51,411 bases of DNA from Flavobacteriaceae bacterium (GTDB taxonomy: Bacteria > Bacteroidota > Bacteroidia > Flavobacteriales > Flavobacteriaceae), in NCBI GenBank assembly GCA_021648755.1, contig JAKISG010000018.1, forward strand, positions 1 through 51,411, written 5' to 3'. Position 1 is the stretch's first letter. The number at the start of each line of letters is the position of its first letter. The notes under the pieces were generated by a model that saw only the letters and a program-made list of their open reading frames with translations, did no database searches and had not been told where the DNA came from. The translations under genes were made by a program, and so were the position numbers. Of the stretch, positions 26,950 through 34,906 are shown one piece after another.

Positions 26950-27813
26950 TTATTTTTTGACAATCTTAGTTGTGAACTTTCCTTGATTAGTTTCTAATAA
27001 AAACATATAAATACCTGGAGCAAGTTTAGAAGTATTCATCGTATCATTAGTTATATTGATACCAGTATCTCTACCCAGTAAGTCAAAGATACTTGCTTTA
27101 ATAATAGTTGAATTCGCTGGCATAGTGATATTTAAAACATCACTTATTGGGCTTGGGTAAACAGAAACACCAACTAAGTTGTTATCTTCAATTGAAGCCG
27201 AAGGGTTCTCAACAACAAGGTTTAATACTATATGACTGCTAGGAAATTCACCTAATTCACTTATTGGAGTTGGGTCTATACCTTCACAATCCGTTGATGA
27301 AAGGTATGAAGGTGCATCTTCCCCTAAATCGTTTTCTCCAACCCTAACATCAACAATAGCTTCTTCTCCACTTAGAGCCTCTACTTGAATAATAACTTCT
27401 GTGTCAGAAGTTACTGTTGGAGGAGTGTCAAATGTTACAGAAATTAATGTAAGGTTATCAGCTGCTGTAACTGAAACTACTTTAGAAGCAATTTCTGTAA
27501 ATGTTCCTGCTGGAAATGTAGCATCACTTGTAAGGAGTCTTACTGTTAAGTCAACTACAGGGTCAGTTCCGCCAGTATCTATAAAAGTTAATCCGAATTC
27601 TGCTCCAAGAACTTTTCGGTCTGTTGTAATTTCAAAATCTGAGAGTGTATAAGATCTCCAAAAAGAGTTATTGTGTGAAAACCCTTCTGAAGCATTTGCA
27701 CAAGCCACAGTCCCGTTATTAATGGCTTGGTCATGTGAATGTGATAAAGTTTGCGCATTAATTGCCGTTATTAACAAAAATGTCATTAATAATAATAGTG
27801 TAATTTTTTTCAT
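26950..27813 (-). CDS. Secreted protein with type IX secretion (type A) sorting domain, paralogue 3
   Basis: The third tandem paralogue, 287 residues from the ATG at 27813. The open frame extends to 27840, but the promoter box at 27838-27845 overlaps that start and the signal peptide begins at 27813. Its signal peptide and sorting tail are nearly identical to those of its neighbours. Variation gathers in the middle (LSGEEAIVDVRVGENDLGED and SSTDCEGIDPTPISELG), the pattern expected if the exposed domain diversifies while export signals are conserved or converted. The function is unknown. Confidence 0.87.
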   Translation of the reverse strand: MKKITLLLLMTFLLITAINAQTLSHSHDQAINNGTVACANASEGFSHNNSFWRSYTLSDFEITTDRKVLGAEFGLTFIDTGGTDPVVDLTVRLLTSDATFPAGTFTEIASKVVSVTAADNLTLISVTFDTPPTVTSDTEVIIQVEALSGEEAIVDVRVGENDLGEDAPSYLSSTDCEGIDPTPISELGEFPSSHIVLNLVVENPSASIEDNNLVGVSVYPSPISDVLNITMPANSTIIKASIFDLLGRDTGINITNDTMNTSKLAPGIYMFLLETNQGKFTTKIVKK

Positions 27814-27837
27814 GGTAGGAAATTTAAAAGTTAACCA

Positions 27838-27845
27838 CAAACATA
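27838..27845 (-). promoter_or_regulatory. -7 box of T9SS-tail paralogue 3
   Basis: TATGTTTG on the minus strand, 25 bases before the ATG at 27813, the same spacing as in paralogue 2. Confidence 0.6.
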
Positions 27846-27895
27846 ATACTTTAATTTTGAGATAGAAAGAGTTTTATAATTATTTTTTTCTTTTA

Positions 27896-28396
27896 TCAAA
27901 ATTTAAGAATAAATAATCTATCTATAAGTTTCCTCTTTTTACATAATTTTTCTTTTACAAAAAGAAACCCTGCTTTTTTTAAAACAATTTCTGAAGCGAT
28001 ATTTTTTGCATAAACTTCAGCATACAACTCTTTATAATCTTGCTTTTTAGCATAAACTAATAGGCCTTTTAAGACTTCAAAGCCATACCCATTATGCCAA
28101 TATTTTTCTAAAAAACGGAATCCAACTTCATCTTTACCTTTAGCATAATCTATTATAGCAACACTTCCTAAAAATAGATTATCAGACTTTCTAATTATTG
28201 CCCAAACCCAAAACCTGTTATTTGGTTGTTTGTAGTTACCTATTAAATTTTTTAAATCTAATACATCTTCATCATAAGTTTTAACCGTAGAATCTGTATA
28301 GATCATAACGTTTTCATTAGAATTCATTTCATGAAAAGGTACAATATCTGTAGTTTTTAATTTTCTAATTAAGAGTCTTTTTGTTTCAAAAATCAT
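27896..28396 (-). CDS. GNAT-family N-acetyltransferase
   Basis: A 166-residue acetyltransferase of the RimJ/RimL-like group. The N-terminus IFETKRLLIRKLKTTDIVPF is typical. The acetyl-CoA-binding core is EVGFRFLEKYWHNGYGFEVL (motif A, with the Q/R-x-x-G-x-[GA] loop reduced to W-H-N-G-Y-G). EIVLKKAGFLFVKE is the C-terminal motif. The acceptor (a protein N-terminus, ribosomal protein or small molecule) cannot be told. It is divergent from mtaB. Its 3' end abuts the tandem T9SS array, whose second unit keeps an imperfect echo of the last bases. Confidence 0.87.
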   Translation of the reverse strand: MIFETKRLLIRKLKTTDIVPFHEMNSNENVMIYTDSTVKTYDEDVLDLKNLIGNYKQPNNRFWVWAIIRKSDNLFLGSVAIIDYAKGKDEVGFRFLEKYWHNGYGFEVLKGLLVYAKKQDYKELYAEVYAKNIASEIVLKKAGFLFVKEKLCKKRKLIDRLFILKF

Positions 28397-28457
28397 AATA
28401 TTTAGGTGCTTATTAAACGATTAAGTAAATAATTACAAACGATTAAACATTTTATAT

Positions 28458-28465
28458 TAAATTTG
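28458..28465 (+). promoter_or_regulatory. -7 box of mtaB
   Basis: TAAATTTG, a perfect match, about 20 bases before the mtaB ATG. Two AAACGATTAA copies lie just upstream (28415-28424 and 28437-28446). Confidence 0.55.
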
Positions 28466-28484
28466 TCGTTACAAAAGTATGTAA

Positions 28485-29813
28485 ATGAAACCAAATAAAA
28501 AAGTTGCTTTTTACACGCTAGGGTGTAAACTTAATTTCTCTGAAACTTCAACTATTGCAAGAAATTTTAAAAAAGAAAATTTTGATAGTGTAGATTTTAC
28601 AGAAAAAGCAGATATATATGTAATTAACACTTGTTCCGTAACCGAAAATGCAGACAAACGTTTTAAGGCTATCGTAAAAAGTGCTATAAAAAATAACGAA
28701 GACGCTTTTGTTATTGGTATTGGTTGTTATGCGCAATTAAAACCAGAAGCATTAGCAAATATAGATGGTGTTGACTTAGTACTTGGAGCAACCGAAAAAT
28801 TTAAAGTAACATCATATATTAATGATTTAACAAAAAATAAAGTTAGCACAGTACATTCTTGTGATATAGAAGAGGCTAATTTTTACGAAAGTTCCTATTC
28901 TTTTGGAGATAGAACACGTGCTTTTTTAAAAATACAAGATGGTTGTGATTATAAATGCACTTATTGTACAATTCCGTTAGCAAGAGGTATTTCACGTAGT
29001 GATACTTTAGTAAATGTTTTAAAAAATGCTGGAGAAATATCTAAAAAAGGTATCCAAGAAATTGTACTTACAGGAGTAAACATTGGGGATTATGGTAAAG
29101 GTGAATTTGGCAATAAAAGGCATGAACATACTTTTTTAGAATTGGTACAAAATTTAGATAAAGTTGAGGGTATTAGTAGAATACGAATTTCATCCATCGA
29201 GCCAAATTTATTAAAAGATGAAACGATTGAGTTTGTTTCAAAATCAAAAAATTTTGTGCCTCATTTTCATATTCCGTTACAAACAGGAGCAAATGAATTA
29301 CTTAAAAAAATGAAACGTAGATATTTACAAGAAACCTATACAAATAGAATCTTAAAAATTAAAAAGATTATGCCAGATGCATGTATTGGTGTCGATGTTA
29401 TTGTTGGTTTTCCAGGAGAAACAGATGCTTTATTTTTAGAAACTTACAATTACCTTAATAAATTAAATATTAGTTATTTACATGTTTTTACCTATTCTGA
29501 AAGACCAAATACTGAAGCCGTAGAAATGAAAGAAATTGTACCATTAAATGTACGTAAAAAACGAAGTAAAATGTTACGAGGGTTATCGGTTAAAAAACGA
29601 AGAATATTCTACGAAACCCAATTACAGAAAACACTTAGCGTTCTTTTTGAAAATGAGAATAAAGAAGGTTATATTAATGGGTTTACAGAAAATTATGTCA
29701 AAATAAAAACACCATGGAATCCAAGTTTAGTAAATACGATACACAAAGTAAAATTGACAGAGATTGATAACGATGGACTCGTTCGAGTTGACTTTTTGAA
29801 AATCGTAGATTAA
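28485..29813 (+). CDS. mtaB: tRNA t6A37 methylthiotransferase MtaB
   Basis: A radical-SAM methylthiotransferase that converts t6A to ms2t6A at position 37 of ANN-decoding tRNAs. At 442 residues it has the full three-domain form: an N-terminal cluster domain beginning VAFYTLGCKLNFSETS with further Cys in VINTCSVT and GIGCYAQL; the radical-SAM core with C-x3-C-x2-C in DGCDYKCTYCTIPLARG; and a C-terminal TRAM-like region (about 375-440). The TLGCKLNF opening separates MtaB from MiaB and RimO. It may be co-transcribed with the downstream binding-protein gene, 36 bases away. Confidence 0.93.
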   Translation: MKPNKKVAFYTLGCKLNFSETSTIARNFKKENFDSVDFTEKADIYVINTCSVTENADKRFKAIVKSAIKNNEDAFVIGIGCYAQLKPEALANIDGVDLVLGATEKFKVTSYINDLTKNKVSTVHSCDIEEANFYESSYSFGDRTRAFLKIQDGCDYKCTYCTIPLARGISRSDTLVNVLKNAGEISKKGIQEIVLTGVNIGDYGKGEFGNKRHEHTFLELVQNLDKVEGISRIRISSIEPNLLKDETIEFVSKSKNFVPHFHIPLQTGANELLKKMKRRYLQETYTNRILKIKKIMPDACIGVDVIVGFPGETDALFLETYNYLNKLNISYLHVFTYSERPNTEAVEMKEIVPLNVRKKRSKMLRGLSVKKRRIFYETQLQKTLSVLFENENKEGYINGFTENYVKIKTPWNPSLVNTIHKVKLTEIDNDGLVRVDFLKIVD

Positions 29814-29849
29814 CTTCAAATTTATCTAAAAAAATTAAATAAACACATA

Positions 29850-30992
29850 ATGAGAAAATATCTATTTTTATTAGTAAGTTTAATTTTTATTTCTTGTAAA
29901 AAAGAAATAAAAGAAACTTTAAATTTTAACGAAAAACGTATTAATTTTAAAATAAAATATGCGAAAGGTTTTGAAATAAAACAGTTTAAAGGATACAAAG
30001 AATTAATTATAAAAAATCCTTATCCAAATGCAGAAAAAGAAGAAATGTATGTTTTAATAGAAGACAAAAATATATTGGCATACACTAGCTTTATTAGAGG
30101 TACAAAATTTGTTGAAATACCCATCAAAAAAATTGTAGTTACATCAACAACACATGTACCAATGTTAGAATTATTAAATGAAGAAAACTCACTCGTTGGT
30201 TTTCCTAATACTAAATATATTTCTTCCTTAAAGACTAGACAGTTAATTAAAAACGGTACTATAAAAGAGCTTGGTAAAGAACAAAATATCAATACCGAAA
30301 TTTTAATAGATTTAAAACCTGATGCTGTAATTGGGTTTTCGATGAATAGCAACAATAAGATGTTTCAAAACATAGAAAAAGCAGGAATTCCAGTAATTTT
30401 AAATGGAGATTGGTTAGAGAAAACACCACTTGGAAGAGCAGAGTGGATTAAATTTTTTGGTGTTCTTTACGGAAAAAAAAAACAAGCAGATAGTATTTTT
30501 AACAACATAGAAAAGCAATACAACAAAGCAAAACAAATTGCCCAAAAAAGTACTTTAAAACCAAAGGTAATGTCAGGTATTTTGTATAAAGATAAATGGA
30601 ACTTACCAGCAGGCGAAAGTTATGTTGCACAATTTTTAAAAGATGCTAATGTCAATTATTTATGGCAAAATTCAAAAGGTTCTGGCAGTTTATCTTTGAG
30701 TTTTGAATCTGTTTTTGAAAAAGCACAAAATGCAGAAATTTGGATAGGTTCAGGTCATTTTGAAAGTTTTACACAACTTAAAGAAGCTAACCAGCACTAC
30801 ACACAGTTTGATGCTTTTAAAAATAGAAAAATTTATAACTTTACCAAACAAAAAGGCATAACAGGTGGTATTTTGTATTATGAACTAGCACCAATACAAC
30901 CACATATTGTGTTAAAAGATATTATTAAAATTGCACACCCCGAATTGTTAAAAGATTATCCCTCTTTTTATCTAGCTAAAATTGATGAATAA
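29850..30992 (+). CDS. ABC importer substrate-binding lipoprotein (BtuF/FepB-like)
   Basis: A 380-residue periplasmic binding protein of the cobalamin/iron-chelate type. A lipoprotein signal ends at LIFISCKKE with the lipidated Cys16. The class III binding-protein fold shows in VVTSTTHVPMLELLNEENSLVGF, LKPDAVIGFSMNS and IPVILNGDWLEKTPLGRAEW. The cognate permease starts two bases beyond its stop. The ligand (vitamin B12, heme or a siderophore) is not given by sequence. No TonB receptor or riboswitch is visible nearby, so specificity stays open. Confidence 0.88.
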   Translation: MRKYLFLLVSLIFISCKKEIKETLNFNEKRINFKIKYAKGFEIKQFKGYKELIIKNPYPNAEKEEMYVLIEDKNILAYTSFIRGTKFVEIPIKKIVVTSTTHVPMLELLNEENSLVGFPNTKYISSLKTRQLIKNGTIKELGKEQNINTEILIDLKPDAVIGFSMNSNNKMFQNIEKAGIPVILNGDWLEKTPLGRAEWIKFFGVLYGKKKQADSIFNNIEKQYNKAKQIAQKSTLKPKVMSGILYKDKWNLPAGESYVAQFLKDANVNYLWQNSKGSGSLSLSFESVFEKAQNAEIWIGSGHFESFTQLKEANQHYTQFDAFKNRKIYNFTKQKGITGGILYYELAPIQPHIVLKDIIKIAHPELLKDYPSFYLAKIDE

Positions 30993-30994
30993 AT

Positions 30995-32020
30995 ATGAAT
31001 TTAAAATCAACTAAAAATCAATTTATAGTACTTACCATTTTAGGGTTGTTTTTTATGATTTTAAATATTAGTTTGGGCTCAGTAAATATTCCCTTTAAAG
31101 ATGTGGTTTTAGGTGTTCTGGGTGACACAAACATCAAAGAATCTTGGTTATATATCATTCAAAATTACCGATTACCAAAAGCATTTACTGCAATTTTGGT
31201 TGGCTCTGGCTTAAGTATCAGTGGCTTATTGATGCAAACCTTATTTAGAAACCCATTAGCAGGACCATTTGTACTTGGTATTAGTTCTGGTGCTAGTTTA
31301 GGTGTTGCCTTATTAATTTTAGGTGCTTCGCTCTTTGGAGCAAGTTTTTCTGCTTTGGCATTTTCAAATTTTGGCTTAGCAATCGCAGCAAGTTCAGGTG
31401 CTTTTTTAGTTATGTTAGCCGTTATGATAGTTGCTCAGAAAGTACAAAATACGATGTCAATTTTAATTATTGGTTTGATGTTTGGCAGTTTAACAAGTGC
31501 TATAATTAGTGTTTTAGCCTACTTCAGTTCAGCACAAGAATTACAGCAATTTTTATTCTGGAGTTTTGGTAGTTTAGGTAACCTAAGTTGGAATGAGTTA
31601 TTGCTGTTTTTTAGTATTTACCTTATCGGATTAATTTTAGTTATTATTATCATAAAACCTCTAAACACACTACTTTTAGGAGAAAATTACGCCAAAAGTT
31701 TAGGTGTAAATCTAAAGCGTGTAAAAAATATTACTTTAATCACCACAGCAATTTTAACTGGAGTGATTACAGCATTTTCTGGACCAATTGCTTTTGTTGG
31801 CTTAGCAGTACCGCATTTAGCTAAACTAATTTTTAATACATCCAATCATAAAATACTATTGCCTGCATCTTTTATCATTGGCGCAATTGTAATGCTAATA
31901 AGCGATAGCATCGCCCAATTACCAAATAGCGAATATACTTTGCCTATTAATGCAATAACCTCCCTTTTTGGTGCACCAATTGTAATTTGGTTATTAGTTA
32001 AAAATAAGAAAACTTATTAA
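30995..32020 (+). CDS. FecCD/BtuC-type ABC importer permease
   Basis: A 341-residue integral membrane protein with about ten helices. It shows the FecCD family blocks: YRLPKAFTAILVGSGLSISG, LMQTLFRNPLAGPFVLGISS, and the ATPase-contacting GPIAFVGLAVPHLAK near the C-terminus. It would form the homodimeric channel for cobalamin or ferric-chelate uptake with the upstream lipoprotein. Its ATPase partner does not follow directly; a SatD-like/DUF3307 pair lies between. A 189-base piece of this gene is duplicated 5 kb upstream within the T9SS array. Confidence 0.92.
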   Translation: MNLKSTKNQFIVLTILGLFFMILNISLGSVNIPFKDVVLGVLGDTNIKESWLYIIQNYRLPKAFTAILVGSGLSISGLLMQTLFRNPLAGPFVLGISSGASLGVALLILGASLFGASFSALAFSNFGLAIAASSGAFLVMLAVMIVAQKVQNTMSILIIGLMFGSLTSAIISVLAYFSSAQELQQFLFWSFGSLGNLSWNELLLFFSIYLIGLILVIIIIKPLNTLLLGENYAKSLGVNLKRVKNITLITTAILTGVITAFSGPIAFVGLAVPHLAKLIFNTSNHKILLPASFIIGAIVMLISDSIAQLPNSEYTLPINAITSLFGAPIVIWLLVKNKKTY

Positions 32021-32032
32021 TTATTTTAAGTA

Positions 32033-32107
32033 TAAAGGCTCTAGACACTTTAAATGGCATTTAAAGGCTCTAGACACTTTAAATGGTATTTAAAGGCTCT
32101 AGACACT
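32033..32107 (+). repeat. Three 29-base direct repeats with internal dyad, upstream of the SatD-like gene
   Basis: Units begin at 32033, 32062 and 32091, the last one truncated. Each contains TAAAGGCTCTAGACACTTTA; the next positions are AATGGCATT or AATGGTATT. The middle copy is part of a perfect inverted repeat, ATTTAAAG, ten bases, CTTTAAAT (32059-32084). The third copy runs into the -7 region of the next gene. This is what a multi-site operator or a cluster of RNA hairpins would look like. It does not resemble a CRISPR, because the spacing is contiguous. Confidence 0.9.
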
Positions 32108-32118
32108 ATAATTTTTTG

Positions 32119-32126
32119 TATATTTG
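32119..32126 (+). promoter_or_regulatory. -7 box of the SatD-like gene
   Basis: TATATTTG, a perfect match, 16 bases before the ATG. The expected -33 position falls in the third direct repeat, where no TTTG is present. That fits a promoter that depends on an activator bound to the repeats. Confidence 0.55.
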
Positions 32127-32142
32127 TATTTTATCATAAAAT

Positions 32143-32820
32143 ATGAATACATCAACAATATCTGGAGACATTGTCGCCTTTACAAGTTTATCGAATAAAA
32201 GTAAATTACTCTTAGAAAAAAAAATTCAAAATTTAATTAATCTCTTAGAAAAAAAATATAAATCATTTTGTAGAATTGTAAAAGGCGATTATTTAGAATG
32301 TGTAGTTAACAAACCTGAGCAAGCCTTAAGAATTGCTATTTTAATTAAATGCTCTATTAAATCAATTGAACTTGACGAAACTTCTAACAAACGCTTTAGA
32401 TACTTTAGAAATTATGGCATTAGACTTGCTATCAGTCTAGGAAAACTAAAGCGTTTTAATAAAAAAAAAGGCATAATAGACGGCGAAGCAATCTATATGT
32501 CTGGTAGAAAAATAAATGAAGAAAGTACACATAATAAAGAACGAATTGTAATTAAAAATACCTTATTTTTTGTTTCTAAAAATGAAGCATTAAATTTTCA
32601 GTTAAAAGCCACCATAGAATTATTAGACTTTATTTTAAACAAAACAACATCTAAACAATGTGAAGTCTTGTATTATAAATTGTTAGATTATAGCGAAACT
32701 GAAATTTCAAAAATAATGAAAATATCACAACCAGTTGTAAATCAGCATTCTATAAGCGCTGGCTGGAATGCTATTGAAACCGCTGTTAATACATACAGTG
32801 TCATCATAAAAAACAACTAA
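32143..32820 (+). CDS. SatD-like protein: degenerate nucleotide-cyclase fold plus sigma-r4-like HTH
   Basis: A 225-residue cytoplasmic protein. Residues 6-125 follow the class III cyclase layout: SGDIVAFTSLS (metal-Asp position, Asp9), IVKGDYLECVV (second metal Asp, Asp49), IRLAISLGKL and GEAIYMSGRKI (Arg122 kept, the Asn replaced by Tyr). Residues 184-218 form a helix-turn-helix, SETEISKIMKISQPVVNQHS, like sigma region 4 or LuxR. This matches SatD-family proteins as I recall them. I do not know a defined activity. A nucleotide-sensing transcription factor is a reasonable inference. The DUF3307 gene starts five bases after its stop. Confidence 0.72.
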   Translation: MNTSTISGDIVAFTSLSNKSKLLLEKKIQNLINLLEKKYKSFCRIVKGDYLECVVNKPEQALRIAILIKCSIKSIELDETSNKRFRYFRNYGIRLAISLGKLKRFNKKKGIIDGEAIYMSGRKINEESTHNKERIVIKNTLFFVSKNEALNFQLKATIELLDFILNKTTSKQCEVLYYKLLDYSETEISKIMKISQPVVNQHSISAGWNAIETAVNTYSVIIKNN

Positions 32821-32824
32821 AAAA

Positions 32825-33550
32825 ATGGAATGTACGCATCTTTTAATAGTTCAATTTATTGCACATATTCTGACTGACTACACCTTTCAAAATGAAAAAA
32901 ACGCGAAAGATAAAAATGAAAAAGGGTTTAAGAGTAAATTTCTAAAATGGCATATTTTAACTCTATTTTTGACTTCTTGGTTGCTTTCATTTCAATTAAA
33001 ATTTATTTTCGCATCACTACTTATAGCAATTACCCATTGGGTTATTGATGGTTTTAAGCCAAAGTTAAATCAAAATAAACTCCTGGGTAAATATGCTTTT
33101 TTTATAGATCAATTTTTACATCTAGCAATACTTCTTGTTGTTGTTATAATTTTCAGTAATAAATTTGGAATCGATTCTTATTTAAATTTTCAAATTAATA
33201 TTAAATTTCTTTTAATTTTTACAGTATTTCTAATCACTACAAAACCGTCAAATATACTAATTCGAGAAGTTTTTAAACTATTTGAAATTAAGATGGATAC
33301 CACAAAGAATGATGAACTACTAAGAGCAGGTCGTTTAATTGGTATTTTAGAACGTTGGTTAATTTTAATTTTTGTTCTTATAGGACAATTTAGTGCTGTT
33401 GGATTTTTAATTGCAGCAAAATCTATTTTAAGGTACAGTCCAAAAAATGAAGATGGCTTTAATAAAACAGAATACGTTCTAATTGGCACAATGCTTAGTT
33501 TTGGGATTGCAATAGCAATTAGTGTATTAATAACTTATGTAAAATGCTAA
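32825..33550 (+). CDS. DUF3307 membrane protein
   Basis: A 241-residue protein with about six membrane helices. His and Asp residues cluster in the membrane-facing motifs HILTDYTFQ (His14, Asp18), KWHILT (His43), THWVIDGFKP (His71, Asp75) and FFIDQFLHL (Asp95, His99), a pattern resembling YdjM/DUF457-type membrane metal hydrolases. A later conserved stretch, AGRLIGILERWLI (168-180), and the AAKSILRY loop are typical of DUF3307. Its activity is unproven. It overlaps the following ATPase start by seven bases and directly follows the SatD-like gene, so translation of all three is likely coupled. Confidence 0.8.
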   Translation: MECTHLLIVQFIAHILTDYTFQNEKNAKDKNEKGFKSKFLKWHILTLFLTSWLLSFQLKFIFASLLIAITHWVIDGFKPKLNQNKLLGKYAFFIDQFLHLAILLVVVIIFSNKFGIDSYLNFQINIKFLLIFTVFLITTKPSNILIREVFKLFEIKMDTTKNDELLRAGRLIGILERWLILIFVLIGQFSAVGFLIAAKSILRYSPKNEDGFNKTEYVLIGTMLSFGIAIAISVLITYVKC

Positions 33551-34314
33551 TTAAAACAACAAATTTAGATATAGGTTATGCCTCAAAAAAGAGACAAAAT
33601 AGTATTGCGCAAAATATTAATATTGAAATAACTAGTCCAAAATTAATTTGTCTAATTGGTGAAAACGGCATTGGAAAATCAACTCTTTTAAGAACGCTAT
33701 CTAAAGTGCAGCCTAAATTAAAAGGCGAAATAATAATTAATAATAAAAATCTAAATCATTATACAGCAGCTACATTATCACAAAAAATTGGTCTCGTTTT
33801 AACTGAAAAAGTACCACCAAGTAATTTAACCGTTTACGAATTAATAGCACTCGGAAGACAAACATACACCAATTGGGTTGGCACACTTACAGACCTTGAT
33901 AAACAAAAAATTGAAGTGGCAATAAATTTGTGTAATATGATAGATTTCAAACACCAAAAGATTGATGAATTAAGTGATGGGCAATATCAAAAAATGATGC
34001 TAGCAAGAGTTTTAGCACAAGACACACCAATAATTTTACTTGACGAACCAACGGCACACCTAGATATTAATAATAAAATTGAAATATTTAAATTGTTAAA
34101 AAATTTAGTTGAAAATGAAAATAAACTAATCATTATTTCTACACATGAACTGCAACTTGCACTGCATACTAGTAATGATTTATGGATTATGACAAATAAA
34201 GAGTTTTTATGTAATACCGTTAAAAATCATATTGAAAATGGTAATTTAGATAAGATTGTAAAATCTAAATTAGTTAAGTTTGATAAATTAAAAAAAGGAT
34301 TTGTCTTTAAATAA
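33544..34314 (+). CDS. ABC importer ATP-binding protein (FecE/BtuD-like)
   Basis: A 256-residue ATPase likely to energise the upstream binding-protein/permease pair. Walker A is GENGIGKST, the signature is LSDGQYQKMMLARVLAQDTP (LSDGQ for the usual LSGGQ), Walker B is IILLDEPTAHLD and the switch His is in STHEL. Closest in style to FecE/BtuD/HmuV importers of cobalamin and iron chelates. Its separation from the permease by two unrelated genes is the odd point; the 5' overlap with DUF3307 suggests it is translated from the cassette's transcript. Confidence 0.92.
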   Translation: MLIKTTNLDIGYASKKRQNSIAQNINIEITSPKLICLIGENGIGKSTLLRTLSKVQPKLKGEIIINNKNLNHYTAATLSQKIGLVLTEKVPPSNLTVYELIALGRQTYTNWVGTLTDLDKQKIEVAINLCNMIDFKHQKIDELSDGQYQKMMLARVLAQDTPIILLDEPTAHLDINNKIEIFKLLKNLVENENKLIIISTHELQLALHTSNDLWIMTNKEFLCNTVKNHIENGNLDKIVKSKLVKFDKLKKGFVFK

Positions 34315-34331
34315 CCTTAACTTCTAAAATT

Positions 34332-34691
34332 TTAAACTCTAACTTTCTTCATTTCAATAGTAACCATTTCTACATCACCACCAATTGGAGGATTTATTTT
34401 AGAAATTTTTATACTTACTTTATTAACTAAAGTAGTTTCTTTAAAAATACGATTTAAGATGCGTTGTGCAACTGTTTCTAATAATTTAGAGCGCACTTCC
34501 ATCTCTTGTTTAATTATATTATGGAGTAATACATAATCAACCGTATTTTTTAAATTATCAGAAACTGCAGAAGGTTTTAAATCTACATACGCTTTTAAGT
34601 CAACAGAGTAATCAGAACCAATATGACCTTCTTCAATTAGACAACCGTGATAAGCATAAATTCTAATATTTTTTAAAATTATTTTTCCCAT
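34332..34691 (-). CDS. folB: Dihydroneopterin aldolase
   Basis: Cleaves dihydroneopterin to 6-hydroxymethyl-dihydropterin in folate synthesis. The open frame begins at 34715, but MGKIILKNIRIYAYHG at 34691 is the conserved N-terminus, giving 119 residues, the usual FolB size. Family features are AYHGCLIEEGHIGSDYSVDL, the NTVDYVLLHNII helix, LLETVAQRILNRIF and the C-terminal substrate Lys in KISKINPPIGG. It is convergent with the ABC ATPase. A class IV aminotransferase of PabC-like fold lies about 2 kb away, but a shared folate role is only a guess. Confidence 0.92.
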   Translation of the reverse strand: MGKIILKNIRIYAYHGCLIEEGHIGSDYSVDLKAYVDLKPSAVSDNLKNTVDYVLLHNIIKQEMEVRSKLLETVAQRILNRIFKETTLVNKVSIKISKINPPIGGDVEMVTIEMKKVRV

Positions 34692-34906
34692 TATTATTTT
34701 ATTCTTATTACCCAAATTAAATAGGTTTTAAGTTATTCTTAAATTCACCTAAATTTTTGAAAAACTAGGTATCAAAGATAAACATAAGAGTTAATTAAAG
34801 CAAATTAAACTTTAAAAAATTAACTACTAAAGTTGCTAAAGACTAATTAACAGAAATTATTACAAAAAATATTTTAAATTAGCAAATTCTAATTAATTCC
34901 TAAAAA

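Larger units (their letters stand above)
24575..27895. repeat. Tandem array of three about-1-kb units, each with a T9SS-tail gene, promoter and terminator
   Basis: Three units repeat in the same order and orientation. Read on the plus strand, each has a leader segment with CGCTTAC and GGTATAA, a terminator hairpin with core AGCCCAAATTATTTTGGGCT, a minus-strand secreted-protein gene, and that gene's TAnnTTTG promoter. Approximate units are 24575-25611, 25612-26657 and 26850-27895. The second and third share the left-end stretch TCATTAGTATTTTTGAAAAC. A 189-base foreign fragment lies between units two and three. Coding sequences are highly similar and differ most in the ligand-like middle region. 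Confidence 0.85.

Noticed and set aside
32033..32107. Direct repeats considered as a CRISPR array
   Set aside because: The copies are contiguous with no spacers, the unit is short, and no cas genes are in the window. They fit operator-like repeats better.
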